From an uncultured Oscillospiraceae bacterium (GTDB lineage: Bacteria > Bacillota > Clostridia > Oscillospirales > Ruminococcaceae): 64,000 nt of DNA. The stretch is from the NCBI GenBank assembly GCA_934481385.1, contig CAKSPD010000001.1, forward strand, positions 248,001 through 312,000, read 5' to 3'. Below, piece by piece: positions 8,665 through 18,297 of the stretch. Positions within the stretch are counted from its first letter, which is position 1. Each line of letters starts with the position of its first letter. Below the pieces are notes generated by a model. It was not told where the DNA came from. It was given only the letters and a program-made list of their open reading frames with translations, and made no database searches. The translations under genes and the position numbers were made by a program.

Positions 8665-10545
8665 TTAATTGCTGTATTTGCCGTTGTTGTCAAAATATAC
8701 CTGATACCATATAAGGAATATGAAAACAGTCCATATCTTACGGCTGTTATCGGCTTTTCCGTTTCTATGGTCATCAAGAAGCTTTACAAGCAAATCAGTG
8801 TTGAAAAATTTCTGTGAATCTTCATTTTCAAAATATGAGCGGACTATATTATAGTATTTATCCTCTTTGAGCCATACTCTTATCGGAACAGGGAAACCGA
8901 GTTTTTTCTTTGCAGAAGTTTTAGCTGTCTGACTCGGAGTATCCTTTTTGGAAGCAAGACGCATTGCATATTTTGTAATATACGGTGTATCACCGTTTGA
9001 AGATGCAGTATGTGATACTCTGTATCTTCTCGGAATACGCTGTGCAAGTGACATAATTTCTTTATCGAGGAAAGGAACACGAAGTTCAAGTGAATTAGCC
9101 ATACTCATTTTATCGGCTTTAAGGAGTATATCTCCTGCCATCCACAAATGGAGGTCAAGATACTGCATTTTTGTAACATCATCTTTACCCTTTACATTGT
9201 CATAGAAAGGCTTTGTAATTTCAGTCGGGTCAGGAGCATTTGTCTTGATTTTAAGCAGTTTTTTACGCTGTTCGGGAGTGAACATATAGGCATTTCCGAT
9301 AAATCTTTCTTCAACGTCCTTGCCTTTTCTTACAAAGAAGTTGACACCCCGTCTTGCAGGAAGTTTTTCCGCAATACTTCCGATACCTCTTTTTATAGCT
9401 CTCGGGAGTTTATCATATGCTGTTCCGTCAGGGTCACTGTAAACATTATATCCGCCGAATATTTCATCAGCACCTTCACCTGAAAGAACTACTTTAAGTT
9501 TCTGTGATGCAATATTGCAGACAAAATAAAGTGCTACTGCTGACGGGTCTGCAAGCGGTTCGTCCATATGGTACTGTATTTTTGAAAGATTTCCCCAGTA
9601 TTCCTCAGGAGAAATAACCTTGCTTGTGTTTTCTTTTCCGATAGCCTTTGAAAATTCCTTTGCCCAGCCGATTTCGTTGTATTTTTCATCTTTGCCGAAT
9701 CCTACTGTAAATGTTTTGTCAACATCGGCAACAGATGCAACATAGCTTGAATCAACTCCGCTTGAAAGAAATGAACCTACTTCAACATCGGCAATTTTAT
9801 GTGCCTTTACAGAATCGTGGAATACATCTGATATTCTGTTTACCCATGTGTTAAGGTCTGGTTTTTCATCAGCATCAAAGTGAACGTCCCAGTATTTTGT
9901 AACAGCAGTCTTTCCGTCCTTATGTATAAAGTAGTGTGCAGGCGGAAGCTTATAGACATTCTTGAAAAATGTTTCATTTGTCGGTGAATACTGGAATGTG
10001 AGATAGTTTTCAAGAGCTGATGTATTAAGTTCCTTTTTGAAATCAGGGTGTTCAAGAAAGCTTTTTATCTCTGAACCGAACATAAATGTTTTTCCCATCT
10101 GTGCATAATAGAGTGGCTTTATGCCGAAAAAATCTCTTGCACCGAAAAGTTCCTTTTTCTTTTTATCCCATATCACAAATGAAAACATTCCTCTAAGCAT
10201 ATTCAGAAGTTTTGCACCGTATTCCTCATATCCATGAATAAGAACTTCTGAATCAGTCTTTGTTTTAAAAACGTGACCGGCATCAACAAGTTTTTTTCTT
10301 ATATCCATAAAGTTGTATATTTCACCATTGAATAAAAGAACCATTGAACCGTCCTCATTATATAAAGGCTGGTCACCCTGCGAGCTTACATCAATGATAC
10401 TTAGTCTTCTGTGTCCGAGAGCAATGTCGCTGTCGATATATTTTCCTTCAGCGTCCGGCCCTCTGTGCTTTATTCTGTCCATCATATTTTCTATGATTAC
10501 ATTAGAGTTGTCAATAAAATTTGTAAAGCCTGTGTATCCGCACAT
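8665..10545 (-). CDS. asnB: Asparagine synthase (glutamine-hydrolysing)
   Basis: 626 aa. It makes asparagine from aspartate, glutamine and ATP. It starts MCGYTGF: Cys2 becomes the N-terminal nucleophile after Met removal, which fixes the start at 10545 rather than six codons upstream. GGAGG lies at 10558-10554. The amidotransferase domain has RGPDAEG and LLFNGEIYNF. The synthetase domain has SFLSSGVDSSYVAS (PP-loop) and GEGADEIFGGYN. The length suits the AsnB family. The promoter is 10591-10619, divergent from greA. Confidence 0.95.
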   Translation of the reverse strand: MCGYTGFTNFIDNSNVIIENMMDRIKHRGPDAEGKYIDSDIALGHRRLSIIDVSSQGDQPLYNEDGSMVLLFNGEIYNFMDIRKKLVDAGHVFKTKTDSEVLIHGYEEYGAKLLNMLRGMFSFVIWDKKKKELFGARDFFGIKPLYYAQMGKTFMFGSEIKSFLEHPDFKKELNTSALENYLTFQYSPTNETFFKNVYKLPPAHYFIHKDGKTAVTKYWDVHFDADEKPDLNTWVNRISDVFHDSVKAHKIADVEVGSFLSSGVDSSYVASVADVDKTFTVGFGKDEKYNEIGWAKEFSKAIGKENTSKVISPEEYWGNLSKIQYHMDEPLADPSAVALYFVCNIASQKLKVVLSGEGADEIFGGYNVYSDPDGTAYDKLPRAIKRGIGSIAEKLPARRGVNFFVRKGKDVEERFIGNAYMFTPEQRKKLLKIKTNAPDPTEITKPFYDNVKGKDDVTKMQYLDLHLWMAGDILLKADKMSMANSLELRVPFLDKEIMSLAQRIPRRYRVSHTASSNGDTPYITKYAMRLASKKDTPSQTAKTSAKKKLGFPVPIRVWLKEDKYYNIVRSYFENEDSQKFFNTDLLVKLLDDHRNGKADNSRKIWTVFIFLIWYQVYFDNNGKYSN

Positions 10546-10590
10546 ATCTCCTGCCTCCGTCAAGATTATTCTTTAATATTTCACCACTAT

Positions 10591-10619
10591 ATTATACTAC
10601 AACTTTATATTTATTGCAA
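10591..10619 (-). promoter_or_regulatory. asnB promoter
   Basis: Minus strand TTGCAA (10619-10614), 17 bp spacer, TATAAT (10596-10591). It lies back to back with the greA promoter. Confidence 0.8.
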
Positions 10620-10640
10620 CACAATTTTGAAAATATAATG

Positions 10641-10669
10641 TTGACTTTTTCATAGAAATATATTATAAT
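10641..10669 (+). promoter_or_regulatory. greA-lysS promoter
   Basis: TTGACT at 10641-10646, 17 bp spacer, TATAAT at 10664-10669. AAAAGGAG follows, then the ATG at 10718. Confidence 0.85.
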
Positions 10670-10717
10670 ATCAATAATACTGAATTATCAGATTATTTTA
10701 AAAGGAGATTTTTTATA

Positions 10718-11191
10718 ATGGCAGTTAAAAAACAAATGTCTCAGGAAGCTTTTGAAAAGCTTGAAAAAGAACTCAAATATCTTGTCACTGTTAAACGTGC
10801 TGAAGTTGCTCAGAAGCTTAAAGAAGCCCGTTCATTCGGTGACCTCTCCGAAAATGCCGAATATGATGAAGCTAAAAACGAACAGGCTATTCTTGAAGCT
10901 CAGATTAACGAAATGCAGTATACACTCGATAATGCTGAAATCGTTTCTGATGAAAATATCTCTGTTGATGAAATCGGTATGAGTTCCGTTATGAAAATCC
11001 GCCGTGTCGGTTCAGATAAAATACAGACATTTACCATCGTTGCATCAAATCAGGTAAACGTCAAAGAAGGAAAAATTTCAGATGAATCCCCTCTCGGAAA
11101 ATCTGCACTTAAAAAGAAAGTCGGAGACAGATTTATTGTAAATGCTCCTATCGGTGACATGGAATATGAAGTCATTGAGATTTCAAAGTAA
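10718..11191 (+). CDS. greA: Transcription elongation factor GreA
   Basis: 157 aa, full length. It rescues backtracked RNA polymerase by stimulating transcript cleavage. The N-terminal antiparallel coiled coil (about 1-75) carries GDLSENAEYDEAKNEQ, whose acidic tip residues act in the polymerase channel. The C-terminal FKBP-like domain ends with ESPLGKSALKKKVGD. lysS follows after 19 bp, a common Firmicutes pair. Confidence 0.96.
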   Translation: MAVKKQMSQEAFEKLEKELKYLVTVKRAEVAQKLKEARSFGDLSENAEYDEAKNEQAILEAQINEMQYTLDNAEIVSDENISVDEIGMSSVMKIRRVGSDKIQTFTIVASNQVNVKEGKISDESPLGKSALKKKVGDRFIVNAPIGDMEYEVIEISK

Positions 11192-11210
11192 AGGAATGGT
11201 ATAAAATATT

Positions 11211-12797
11211 ATGAGCGAAATACAGAATAATATTCCAGCTGAAGAAACTGAACAGGATATTAATATCCTCAAGAAAATAAGACTCGAAAAGCTGAATGAC
11301 CTTAAATCACGCAATATAAATCCTTTTGAGATTACAAAGTATGACGTCAATGCAAAGAACGCTGACCTTAAAGCTCAGTATGAAGCTGATGAAAAGAAAA
11401 TAATTGAAGAAGCTGACGGCGATGAAGAAAAAATAAATGCAGGTCTTGAAAAAATCAAGGAAAAAGATGTAAGAATCGCCGGAAGAATTATGAGCTGGAG
11501 AAATATGGGTAAAGCCAATTTCATAGATGTTCGTGACGGCTCTGACAGAATACAGGTCTATGTGCGTTCAAACGATATAGGTGCTGAAGAATTCAAGGAA
11601 TTCAAGAAATGGGATATAGGCGATATTGTCGGTGTTGAAGGATTTGTTTTCAGAACACGCAAGGGCGAAATCTCAGTTCATGCACATAAAATCACTCTCC
11701 TTTCAAAATCACTTCTCCCGCTTCCTGAAAAATGGCATGGCCTTAAAGACCAGGATATGAGATACCGTCAGAGATATGTTGACCTTATTGTAAATCCTAA
11801 TGTAAAGGATACTTTCGTAAAGAGAAGTCAGATTCTCCGTGAAGTAAGAAATTATCTTGACAATATGGGATACCTTGAAGTTGATACACCTGTTCTCCAT
11901 ACACTCGAAATCGGTGCATCTGCAAGACCTTTCGTTACTCACCACAATGCACTCGATATTGATATGTATCTCAGAATCGAAACAGAACTTTATCTCAAGC
12001 GTCTTGTTGTAGGCGGTTTTGAAAGAGTCTATGAAGTCGGACGTATTTTCAGAAATGAAGGTATGGATACTTCACACAACCCTGAATTTACATCTATCGA
12101 AATGTATCAGGCTTATACTGATTATATCGGTATGATGGATATTATTGAGGATATGTATAAGACAATCGCAAAAAATGTATGCGGTACTGATGTTATAAAT
12201 TATCAGGGCGTTGAAATCAATCTCGGCAAAAAATGGGAACGTCTTACAATGATTGAAGCTGTTAAAAAATATGCCGGTGTTGATTACAATGACTGGGAAT
12301 CAGATGAACAGGCAAGAGCATGTGCAAAAGAAAAAGGCGTTGAAGTAGATGAAGGGGAAAACGCTACAAAGGGACATGTACTTATAGCATTTTTCGATGC
12401 ATTTGTTGAGGATAAGCTCATTCAGCCTACTATAATTTATGATTACCCTGTTGAAAACTCTCCGCTTGCAAAGAGAAAACCTTCAAATCCTGCATTCACT
12501 GAAAGATTTGAATACTTTATTTACTGTCGTGAAATGGGTAATGCATTCTCAGAACTCAATGACCCTGTTGACCAGCGTGAAAGATTCGTTAAACAGGTTG
12601 AGGCTAAGAGAGCTCAGGGTGCTAATGCTGAAGTTGATGAAGATTTTGTTACAGCTCTTGAATACGGACTTCCTCCGACAGGCGGTCTTGGATTCGGTCT
12701 TGACAGACTTGTAATGCTCCTTACAGACAGTCCGTCTATAAGAGATGTACTTCTTTTCCCGACTATGAAACCACTTAACAATAACAACAATCAGTAA
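11211..12797 (+). CDS. lysS: Lysyl-tRNA synthetase, class II
   Basis: 528 aa. It charges tRNA-Lys. The N-terminal OB fold has the VRIAGRIMSWRNMGKANFIDV segment. Class II motif 2 is FRNEGMDTSHNPEFT and motif 3 is GLGFGLDRLVMLL. It is slightly longer than usual because of a charged insert before the OB fold (about residues 58-84, rich in Glu and Lys) and a short acidic N-terminus. It sits 19 bp after greA, so it is probably co-transcribed. I see no T-box leader. Confidence 0.96.
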   Translation: MSEIQNNIPAEETEQDINILKKIRLEKLNDLKSRNINPFEITKYDVNAKNADLKAQYEADEKKIIEEADGDEEKINAGLEKIKEKDVRIAGRIMSWRNMGKANFIDVRDGSDRIQVYVRSNDIGAEEFKEFKKWDIGDIVGVEGFVFRTRKGEISVHAHKITLLSKSLLPLPEKWHGLKDQDMRYRQRYVDLIVNPNVKDTFVKRSQILREVRNYLDNMGYLEVDTPVLHTLEIGASARPFVTHHNALDIDMYLRIETELYLKRLVVGGFERVYEVGRIFRNEGMDTSHNPEFTSIEMYQAYTDYIGMMDIIEDMYKTIAKNVCGTDVINYQGVEINLGKKWERLTMIEAVKKYAGVDYNDWESDEQARACAKEKGVEVDEGENATKGHVLIAFFDAFVEDKLIQPTIIYDYPVENSPLAKRKPSNPAFTERFEYFIYCREMGNAFSELNDPVDQRERFVKQVEAKRAQGANAEVDEDFVTALEYGLPPTGGLGFGLDRLVMLLTDSPSIRDVLLFPTMKPLNNNNNQ

Positions 12798-12811
12798 TCA
12801 ATAAAAAATAC

Positions 12812-12842
12812 GGGGTATGCTGTTCTTTTTACAGCATACCCC
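12812..12842 (+). terminator. Hairpin after lysS
   Basis: GGGGTATGCTGT at 12812-12823 pairs perfectly with ACAGCATACCCC at 12831-12842. The run after it (TGCCATTTT) is a poor T tract, so termination may be partial and let some transcripts enter the next gene. Confidence 0.55.
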
Positions 12843-12863
12843 TGCCATTTTAACGGAGAATTT

Positions 12864-13766
12864 ATGGAAGATAACAACAAAAAAAATCCCCCGAACAATG
12901 ATGATAAAATCAGTGTCGGAGAACAGAGCGTTTTTGATACCCTTAAACAACAGAATAAACAGCGAAAACATGAACAACTTGAATTTGAAAGCCAGATGAC
13001 AAGACAGATTGCTGAAGAAAATCAGAAACAGCGTCTTGCCTATGAAAAAAAATTACAGCAGGATAAAATAGAACTGCTTAAAATGAAACAGAATAAATCT
13101 GATGATAATAACAATAACAATTCAGAAGAACAGGAAGAAGCTGTTGAACGCACTATCGGTCAGAAAATAAGCAGTTTTTTCTATCTCAACAAATGGTGGC
13201 TCGGGCTTTTTGCAATGTTTGCACTTATTGCCGGATTTCTTATTTATGACTTTGCAACAAAAAAGAATCCTGATACTGTTATACTTTTCTTCTATGAAAA
13301 TGATGATATGGACAAACTTGCTTTAAGGGACTATATTGAACCGTTCTGTGAAGATTTCAATGATGACGGAAAAATTATCCCTGATGTTTATTATATTCCC
13401 TATACGGGAGATGATGCAAAGGATTATTCAAGCGGTACTTCAACAAAACTTATGGCAGAAATGCAGACTGATGAAGCTATGATTGTCATATGCAACAAAA
13501 AATGTGATGATGTCATATCTCCTGAATATAATCTTGTAAATCTTGAAGAACTTTATCCTGATAATCCGAATGTAAAAAAATACGGATTTTATCTTAAAGA
13601 TACAAAATTTGCTGAAAAAATCGGATATTCAGGAATTGTTGATGATGATGTATATATCGGAATAAGAAAACCTGCTGATATAGCATGGGCATCTCAGAAA
13701 GATATGCAGAAAGCCTATGATGAATCAATAGTAGTTCTTGACCGTATTATAAAGGATTTGACATAA
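12864..13766 (+). CDS. Single-pass membrane protein with cytoplasmic coiled coil
   Basis: 300 aa, not recognised. Residues 1-100 are very polar and form a charged coiled coil (QKQRLAYEKKLQQDKIELL) with an Asn-rich stretch. One membrane helix follows (about 110-131, WWLGLFAMFALIAGFLIYDF). The remaining 170 residues would lie outside and start with a strand-like PDTVILFFYEND. That domain looks alpha/beta with acidic surface patches but no catalytic motif I can name. The start has CGGAGAA before it. Its terminator lies inside the end of the convergent hemW. Confidence 0.75.
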   Translation: MEDNNKKNPPNNDDKISVGEQSVFDTLKQQNKQRKHEQLEFESQMTRQIAEENQKQRLAYEKKLQQDKIELLKMKQNKSDDNNNNNSEEQEEAVERTIGQKISSFFYLNKWWLGLFAMFALIAGFLIYDFATKKNPDTVILFFYENDDMDKLALRDYIEPFCEDFNDDGKIIPDVYYIPYTGDDAKDYSSGTSTKLMAEMQTDEAMIVICNKKCDDVISPEYNLVNLEELYPDNPNVKKYGFYLKDTKFAEKIGYSGIVDDDVYIGIRKPADIAWASQKDMQKAYDESIVVLDRIIKDLT

Positions 13767-13768
13767 TT

Positions 13769-14848
13769 TCAGAATACAAGATATTCTATAACTGAATTTG
13801 ACATTAAATATCCCTTAGTAGTAAGGGATATTTTTTTTCCGTCAAAATTTATATATCCTGCTTTTAAAAGTTCAGAAGTTTTTGAAATTATTTCAGGGTG
13901 CTGTGATATATCAAGTCCCTCTTTAAGCCTCAGACGCAACATTACATATTCCTTGAAACCGCATGGATTTTCATCTGTTACTGATATATCCTGAAAAGGA
14001 CTGTTATTGAATTTTTCTATATCGGGAGGAACAAAAAATCTTTTTCCCTCAAAGCAGGAATGTGCTGATGCACCTATTCCGAGATAATCAATGCATTTCC
14101 AGTATTTTGTATTGTGACGGCTCTCAGAACCTTTTTTTGCAAAATTTGAAACCTCATACTGCATAAATCCACGCTTTTCAAGCTCATCAACCATAAGCAG
14201 ATACATATCAGATACAGTGTCATCATCAGGCATAAGCGATATAAAATCGGGATTATCAAAAGGAGTGCCGTTTTCTATTTTCAGAATATATGATGATATA
14301 TGAGTTACAGGCAGTTCAGAAAGTTTCTGAATTGTATATTTTATGCTTTCAGAAGTCTGGTTCGGAACTCCGATAATCATATCACATGAAATATTTTTAA
14401 ATCCGGCTTTTTCTGCATTTATTACAGTTTCAACAGCTCTTTCGGCAGTATGAGTTCTTCCGAGCATTTTAAGTTCTGATTCAACAAGTGACTGCACACC
14501 TACTGAAAGTCTGTTTACTCCTGCATTGTACAAATCTGAAAGTTTATCAGCATTTACAGTATTCGGATTTACTTCAAGAGTGATTTCAGAATTTTCGCTA
14601 AGGATAAAATTTTTCCTTACTGAATTTATAATTCTTTCGATACATTCAGCAGGCATAAGCGAGGGAGTACCTCCGCCGAAATAAATCGTATCGGCAATTC
14701 GTCTGCGTGAATAATATTCAAGATTTCTTAAAACAGCGTCAGTATACTGTATAATGCTGTTTTTATTGTATCTTTCTGAAAAAAAATCACAGTAAGGGCA
14801 TTTTTTTGCACAGTACGGAATGTGAATGTATATTCCGAGATTATCCAT
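13769..14848 (-). CDS. hemW: Radical SAM heme chaperone HemW (coproporphyrinogen-oxidase-like)
   Basis: 359 aa. It starts MDNLGIYIHIPYCAKKCPYCDF: the CxxxCxxC cluster motif followed by F, as in HemW, rather than the extra Cys of true HemN. The SAM-site YFGGGTPSLMP and the NPNTV segment follow. HemW binds heme and helps insert it into respiratory enzymes; older annotations call it oxygen-independent coproporphyrinogen III oxidase. Its start overlaps the upstream small gene's stop by one base (TAATG). It lies downstream of lepA, as in many Firmicutes. The last codons contain the convergent gene's terminator. Confidence 0.92.
   Translation of the reverse strand: MDNLGIYIHIPYCAKKCPYCDFFSERYNKNSIIQYTDAVLRNLEYYSRRRIADTIYFGGGTPSLMPAECIERIINSVRKNFILSENSEITLEVNPNTVNADKLSDLYNAGVNRLSVGVQSLVESELKMLGRTHTAERAVETVINAEKAGFKNISCDMIIGVPNQTSESIKYTIQKLSELPVTHISSYILKIENGTPFDNPDFISLMPDDDTVSDMYLLMVDELEKRGFMQYEVSNFAKKGSESRHNTKYWKCIDYLGIGASAHSCFEGKRFFVPPDIEKFNNSPFQDISVTDENPCGFKEYVMLRLRLKEGLDISQHPEIISKTSELLKAGYINFDGKKISLTTKGYLMSNSVIEYLVF
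13808..13838 (+). terminator. Terminator of the 12864 gene, embedded in hemW
   Basis: ATATCCCTTA at 13808-13817 pairs with TAAGGGATAT at 13822-13831, followed by T8. It works in the plus direction but lies inside the last 25 codons of the convergent hemW. Confidence 0.8.
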
Positions 14849-15162
14849 TAAAACCCGCTCTTTCGCTGTGATACTTCAAGCCTGAAACAAAAAGCGTTTA
14901 CAAGCCTCGGAACAACCAGCATTGCAAGAATGGCAGGAATGATTATCAAATCAAGCTCATTAAGAAAAGATATTATAACAAGTACAAACATTGCAAGACA
15001 AAATACTGCATTGAATATTGTTGCACCTTTTCCGTTTGTAATTCTGACACCGCAGTTTGAACATTGTTTTCCCTTTGAATTAAGCTGTCCGGCAAAAGCC
15101 TTTGTAAGCGGAGTAAACGTTTTTTCGTGGCAGTTCGGACAGGTATATATACTTTCTTTCAT
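14848..15162 (-). CDS. Small zinc-ribbon membrane protein
   Basis: 104 aa, not assigned. An N-terminal ribbon has CPNCHEK (8-14) and CSNCGVR (34-40), giving four Cys for one zinc. Two hydrophobic helices follow (about 52-68 and 73-88, AVFCLAMFVLVIISF and LIIIPAILAMLVV). The C-terminus is positive (RLEVSQRKSGF), which would place it in the cytoplasm. It is translationally coupled to hemW through a one-base overlap, and its own stop-to-start gap to the 15164 gene is 1 bp. The function is unknown. Confidence 0.8.
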   Translation of the reverse strand: MKESIYTCPNCHEKTFTPLTKAFAGQLNSKGKQCSNCGVRITNGKGATIFNAVFCLAMFVLVIISFLNELDLIIIPAILAMLVVPRLVNAFCFRLEVSQRKSGF

Positions 15163-15163
15163 A

Positions 15164-15487
15164 TTATTCTGCTCCTTTATTTTTAGTAAGTATTATATCA
15201 TCGGGGAAAATTTCGATATTGCAGTATTTCCAGCAAGAAATATCCTCACTTTCGCTGTCAGACATAATACGGTATGTTTCAAAACAGTTTTTCATAAACG
15301 GAAGTCTTATAAGTTTATAACTTTCAGAATTTTCAGCATTGTTTTTATCAAGAAATTCAATCCATTTAAGAGCCTTGTCGATAGATTTAAGATTATCAAG
15401 CAGAGTTTTTCTGTCGGCATCAACTTTTCTGAGTTCGCTTATAATTCTTTTCCTTTCGTCAATAAGAATTTTTACAGCATATTTCAT
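15164..15487 (-). CDS. Small coiled-coil protein of unknown function
   Basis: 107 aa. The N-terminal half is a charged helix (DERKRIISELRKVDADRKTLLDNLKSIDKAL) likely to form a coiled coil. The C-terminal half is mixed, with a Cys-containing SCWKYCNIEIFPDDIIL. I do not recognise a family. It begins 5 bp after lepA's stop and ends 1 bp before the zinc-ribbon membrane gene, so lepA, this gene, the ribbon gene and hemW appear to be one operon. Confidence 0.75.
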   Translation of the reverse strand: MKYAVKILIDERKRIISELRKVDADRKTLLDNLKSIDKALKWIEFLDKNNAENSESYKLIRLPFMKNCFETYRIMSDSESEDISCWKYCNIEIFPDDIILTKNKGAE

Positions 15488-15492
15488 AATAA

Positions 15493-17301
15493 TCAGCTGT
15501 CGAGCTTGAGAACGCTCATAAAAGCTTCCTGCGGAACTTCTACTGAGCCAAGCTGACGCATACGCTTTTTACCTTCTTTCTGTTTTTCAAGGAGTTTCTT
15601 TTTACGGGTAATATCACCGCCATAGCATTTTGCAAGTACATCTTTACGCATAGCCTTTACTGTTTCTCTTGCAATGATTTTTCCGCCGATTGATGCCTGA
15701 ATAGGAACTTCAAAAAGCTGACGTGGAATATTTTCCTTGAGTTTTTCAGCAATTTTTCTTGCTCTTGCATATGCCTTGTCAACGTGAACTATAAATGAAA
15801 GTGCATCAACAATTTCACCGTTAAGAAGTATATCAAGCTTGACAAGCTTTGAAGGACAGTAACCCATTAATTCATAATCAAATGATGCATATCCTCTTGT
15901 TCTTGATTTGAGTGCATCAAAGAAATCATATACAATTTCATTAAGCGGAAGTTCATAGTGAAGTGTAACTCTTGTATCGTCAAGATACTGCATATCCTTG
16001 AAAACTCCGCGTCTTTCCTGACAAAGTTCCATAATATTGCCGACAAATTCAGACGGTGCAAGAATATCAGCCTTTACCATAGGTTCTTCAGCCTGCTGAA
16101 TAAGTGAAGTATCAGGATAATTTGTCGGGTTATCAATATATACAACCTCACCGCTTGTAAGTGTTACCTTATAGATAACAGACGGAGCTGTTGTAATCAA
16201 ATCGAGATTGTATTCACGCTCAAGGCGTTCCTGAATAATTTCCATATGAAGAAGTCCAAGAAATCCGCATCGGAATCCGAATCCGAGAGCTATTGAAGTT
16301 TCAGGTTCAAATGAAAGTGATGCATCATTAAGCTGTAATTTTTCAAGAGCATCACGCAAATCACCATACTTTGCACCGTCAACAGGATATATACCTGAAT
16401 AAACCATAGGATTAACTTTTCTGTATCCTGCAAGAGCTTCATCACAAGGATTATCCGCAAGTGTTACGGTATCGCCTACCCGTGTATCACCGATACTCTT
16501 TATAGATGCTGAAAGATAGCCAACTTCACCTGCTTTAAGTTCTCCTGAATTTACAAGTGATGATGCGTCCATATGACCTGCCTCAACGATAGTAAATTCA
16601 GCACCTGTTGACATAAGCTTTATTGTATCGCCTATTTTGACAGTACCGTCCATAACTCTTATATAAATTATAACACCTTTATATGAATCATAATAGCTGT
16701 CAAAAATAAGAGCTTTAAGAGGTTTTTCAGTATCTCCCGAAGGTGCAGGAATATCAGTTACAATTTTTTCGAGAACCTCCTCAATATTAAGACCTGTTTT
16801 AGCTGATATTCTCGGAGCGTCCATAGCCGGAATACCTATAACGGATTCAATTTCACTGCATACACGTTCAGGGTCAGCGGAAGGCAAATCTATTTTGTTT
16901 ACGACAGGAACAACTTCCAAATCGTGTTCTATTGCAAGATAAGTGTTAGCAAGAGTCTGAGCCTCAATTCCCTGAGAAGCATCAACAACAAGTATTGCAC
17001 CCTCACATGCAGCAAGTGAACGTGAAACTTCATAATTGAAATCAACATGTCCTGGGGTATCGATAAGATTGAATATATATTCTTCGCCGTCTTTAGCAGT
17101 ATATTTAAGTCTTACTGCACGGGCTTTTATAGTAATTCCTCTTTCACGCTCTATATCCATATTGTCAAGGAGCTGTTCCTCCATATCACGAACAGCAACA
17201 GTTTCAGTCTTTTCAAGTATACGGTCAGCAAGAGTTGATTTTCCGTGGTCTATATGTGCAATTATACAGAAATTGCGTATTTTTTTATTAGCTTCAGCCA
17301 A
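15493..17301 (-). CDS. lepA: Elongation factor 4 (LepA)
   Basis: 602 aa, full length. This ribosome-associated GTPase is linked to back-translocation and to ribosome assembly. Motifs are [11 protein letters not shown] (P-loop), DTPGHVDF (G3) and NKIDLP (G4). The C-terminal LepA-specific domain ends [18 protein letters not shown]. The start codon is TTG (17301): AGAGG at 17314-17310 is 8 bp upstream, and the nearby ATG is out of frame. The promoter is 17338-17366. Confidence 0.96.
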   Translation of the reverse strand: MAEANKKIRNFCIIAHIDHGKSTLADRILEKTETVAVRDMEEQLLDNMDIERERGITIKARAVRLKYTAKDGEEYIFNLIDTPGHVDFNYEVSRSLAACEGAILVVDASQGIEAQTLANTYLAIEHDLEVVPVVNKIDLPSADPERVCSEIESVIGIPAMDAPRISAKTGLNIEEVLEKIVTDIPAPSGDTEKPLKALIFDSYYDSYKGVIIYIRVMDGTVKIGDTIKLMSTGAEFTIVEAGHMDASSLVNSGELKAGEVGYLSASIKSIGDTRVGDTVTLADNPCDEALAGYRKVNPMVYSGIYPVDGAKYGDLRDALEKLQLNDASLSFEPETSIALGFGFRCGFLGLLHMEIIQERLEREYNLDLITTAPSVIYKVTLTSGEVVYIDNPTNYPDTSLIQQAEEPMVKADILAPSEFVGNIMELCQERRGVFKDMQYLDDTRVTLHYELPLNEIVYDFFDALKSRTRGYASFDYELMGYCPSKLVKLDILLNGEIVDALSFIVHVDKAYARARKIAEKLKENIPRQLFEVPIQASIGGKIIARETVKAMRKDVLAKCYGGDITRKKKLLEKQKEGKKRMRQLGSVEVPQEAFMSVLKLDS

Positions 17302-17337
17302 ATTGCATACCTCTTTTCAAAAAATCTTTCAGATTAT

Positions 17338-17366
17338 ATTATAACAGAATTTTATTCCGTTGTAAA
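17338..17366 (-). promoter_or_regulatory. lepA promoter
   Basis: Minus strand TTTACA (17366-17361), 17 bp spacer, TATAAT (17343-17338). Confidence 0.7.
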
Positions 17367-17385
17367 GGATTTTTTAAAGTCACAA

Positions 17386-17411
17386 AAAGGACGGCATATA
17401 TACCGTCCTTA
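17386..17411 (-). terminator. hslO terminator
   Basis: AAGGACGG and CCGTCCTT flank an ATATATA-type loop. On the minus strand a TTTTTGTG run follows. It lies just past the hslO stop. Confidence 0.8.
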
Positions 17412-17414
17412 AAA

Positions 17415-18284
17415 TTATTTTATAAGCTCTGATATTTCCTTAGGAGTGAAAGTATATTTTTTATCGCAGAAATGACAGCATATTTCAATATCTTTTCCCT
17501 CATCAGCCATTTTTGAAAGCTCATCTTTTCCAAGACTGATTAATACTCTTTCAGTTCTCTCACGACTGCAATCGCATTTATATGAAACTTCTGATTCATC
17601 AAGAATATTCGGTTCAAGACCATCAAGAAGTTTAAGTGCAATTTCTTCAGCAGTCATTCCCTCTGTCATCATAGTTGTAACAGGAGGGAGAGTATTTATA
17701 GTTTTTTCAAGAACATCAATACAGCTTTCATCTGCAAAAGGAAGCAACTGTATAAGATAACCGCCTGCAACTTTTACGCTTAAATCAGGATTTACAAGAA
17801 CTCCAAGACCGCATACTGTCGGAATCTGTTCACTTGTTGCAAAATAGCTTGCAATATCCTCTGCAATTTCTCCTGAAACAAGCGGAATTACCCCCACATA
17901 AGGCTCTTTCAGTCCCAAATCCTTTACTACTGAAAGTGTACCGTCCTTTCCGACAGCACCGCCTACATCTAATTTTCCGTATTTGTTAAGCGGAATTTCA
18001 ACAACAGGATTTGTCGCATAGCTTTTAACATTTCCTCTGCTGTCCGCAACTGCAACAAGCTGACCTGTTGCACCTCCTCCGTCAACTCTTAAAGTAACAG
18101 TATCCTGTTCATTTTTCAAGCCGTATCCCATAAGCGATGCACCTATTGAAAGACGTCCAAGACCTGCTGTTACAACGGCTGATGTTTTGTGTATTCTCTC
18201 CATTTCGGATATTATATCAGTAGCATCAAGAAACATTGATATTACAGATGCATCTTTTGAAATTGCACGTTTTAAAGTTCCCAT
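17415..18284 (-). CDS. hslO: Redox-regulated chaperone Hsp33
   Basis: 289 aa. Hsp33 is a holdase that is switched on by oxidation. The N-terminal substrate-binding domain starts MGTLKRAISKDASV. The C-terminal redox switch has CDC (about 239-241) and CHFC (about 269-272) with the expected spacing, holding zinc when reduced. GGAGG precedes the ATG. The SAM methyltransferase gene lies 13 bp upstream, so it is likely the same transcript. Confidence 0.95.
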   Translation of the reverse strand: MGTLKRAISKDASVISMFLDATDIISEMERIHKTSAVVTAGLGRLSIGASLMGYGLKNEQDTVTLRVDGGGATGQLVAVADSRGNVKSYATNPVVEIPLNKYGKLDVGGAVGKDGTLSVVKDLGLKEPYVGVIPLVSGEIAEDIASYFATSEQIPTVCGLGVLVNPDLSVKVAGGYLIQLLPFADESCIDVLEKTINTLPPVTTMMTEGMTAEEIALKLLDGLEPNILDESEVSYKCDCSRERTERVLISLGKDELSKMADEGKDIEICCHFCDKKYTFTPKEISELIK

Positions 18285-18297
18285 AAAAATTTTCCTC

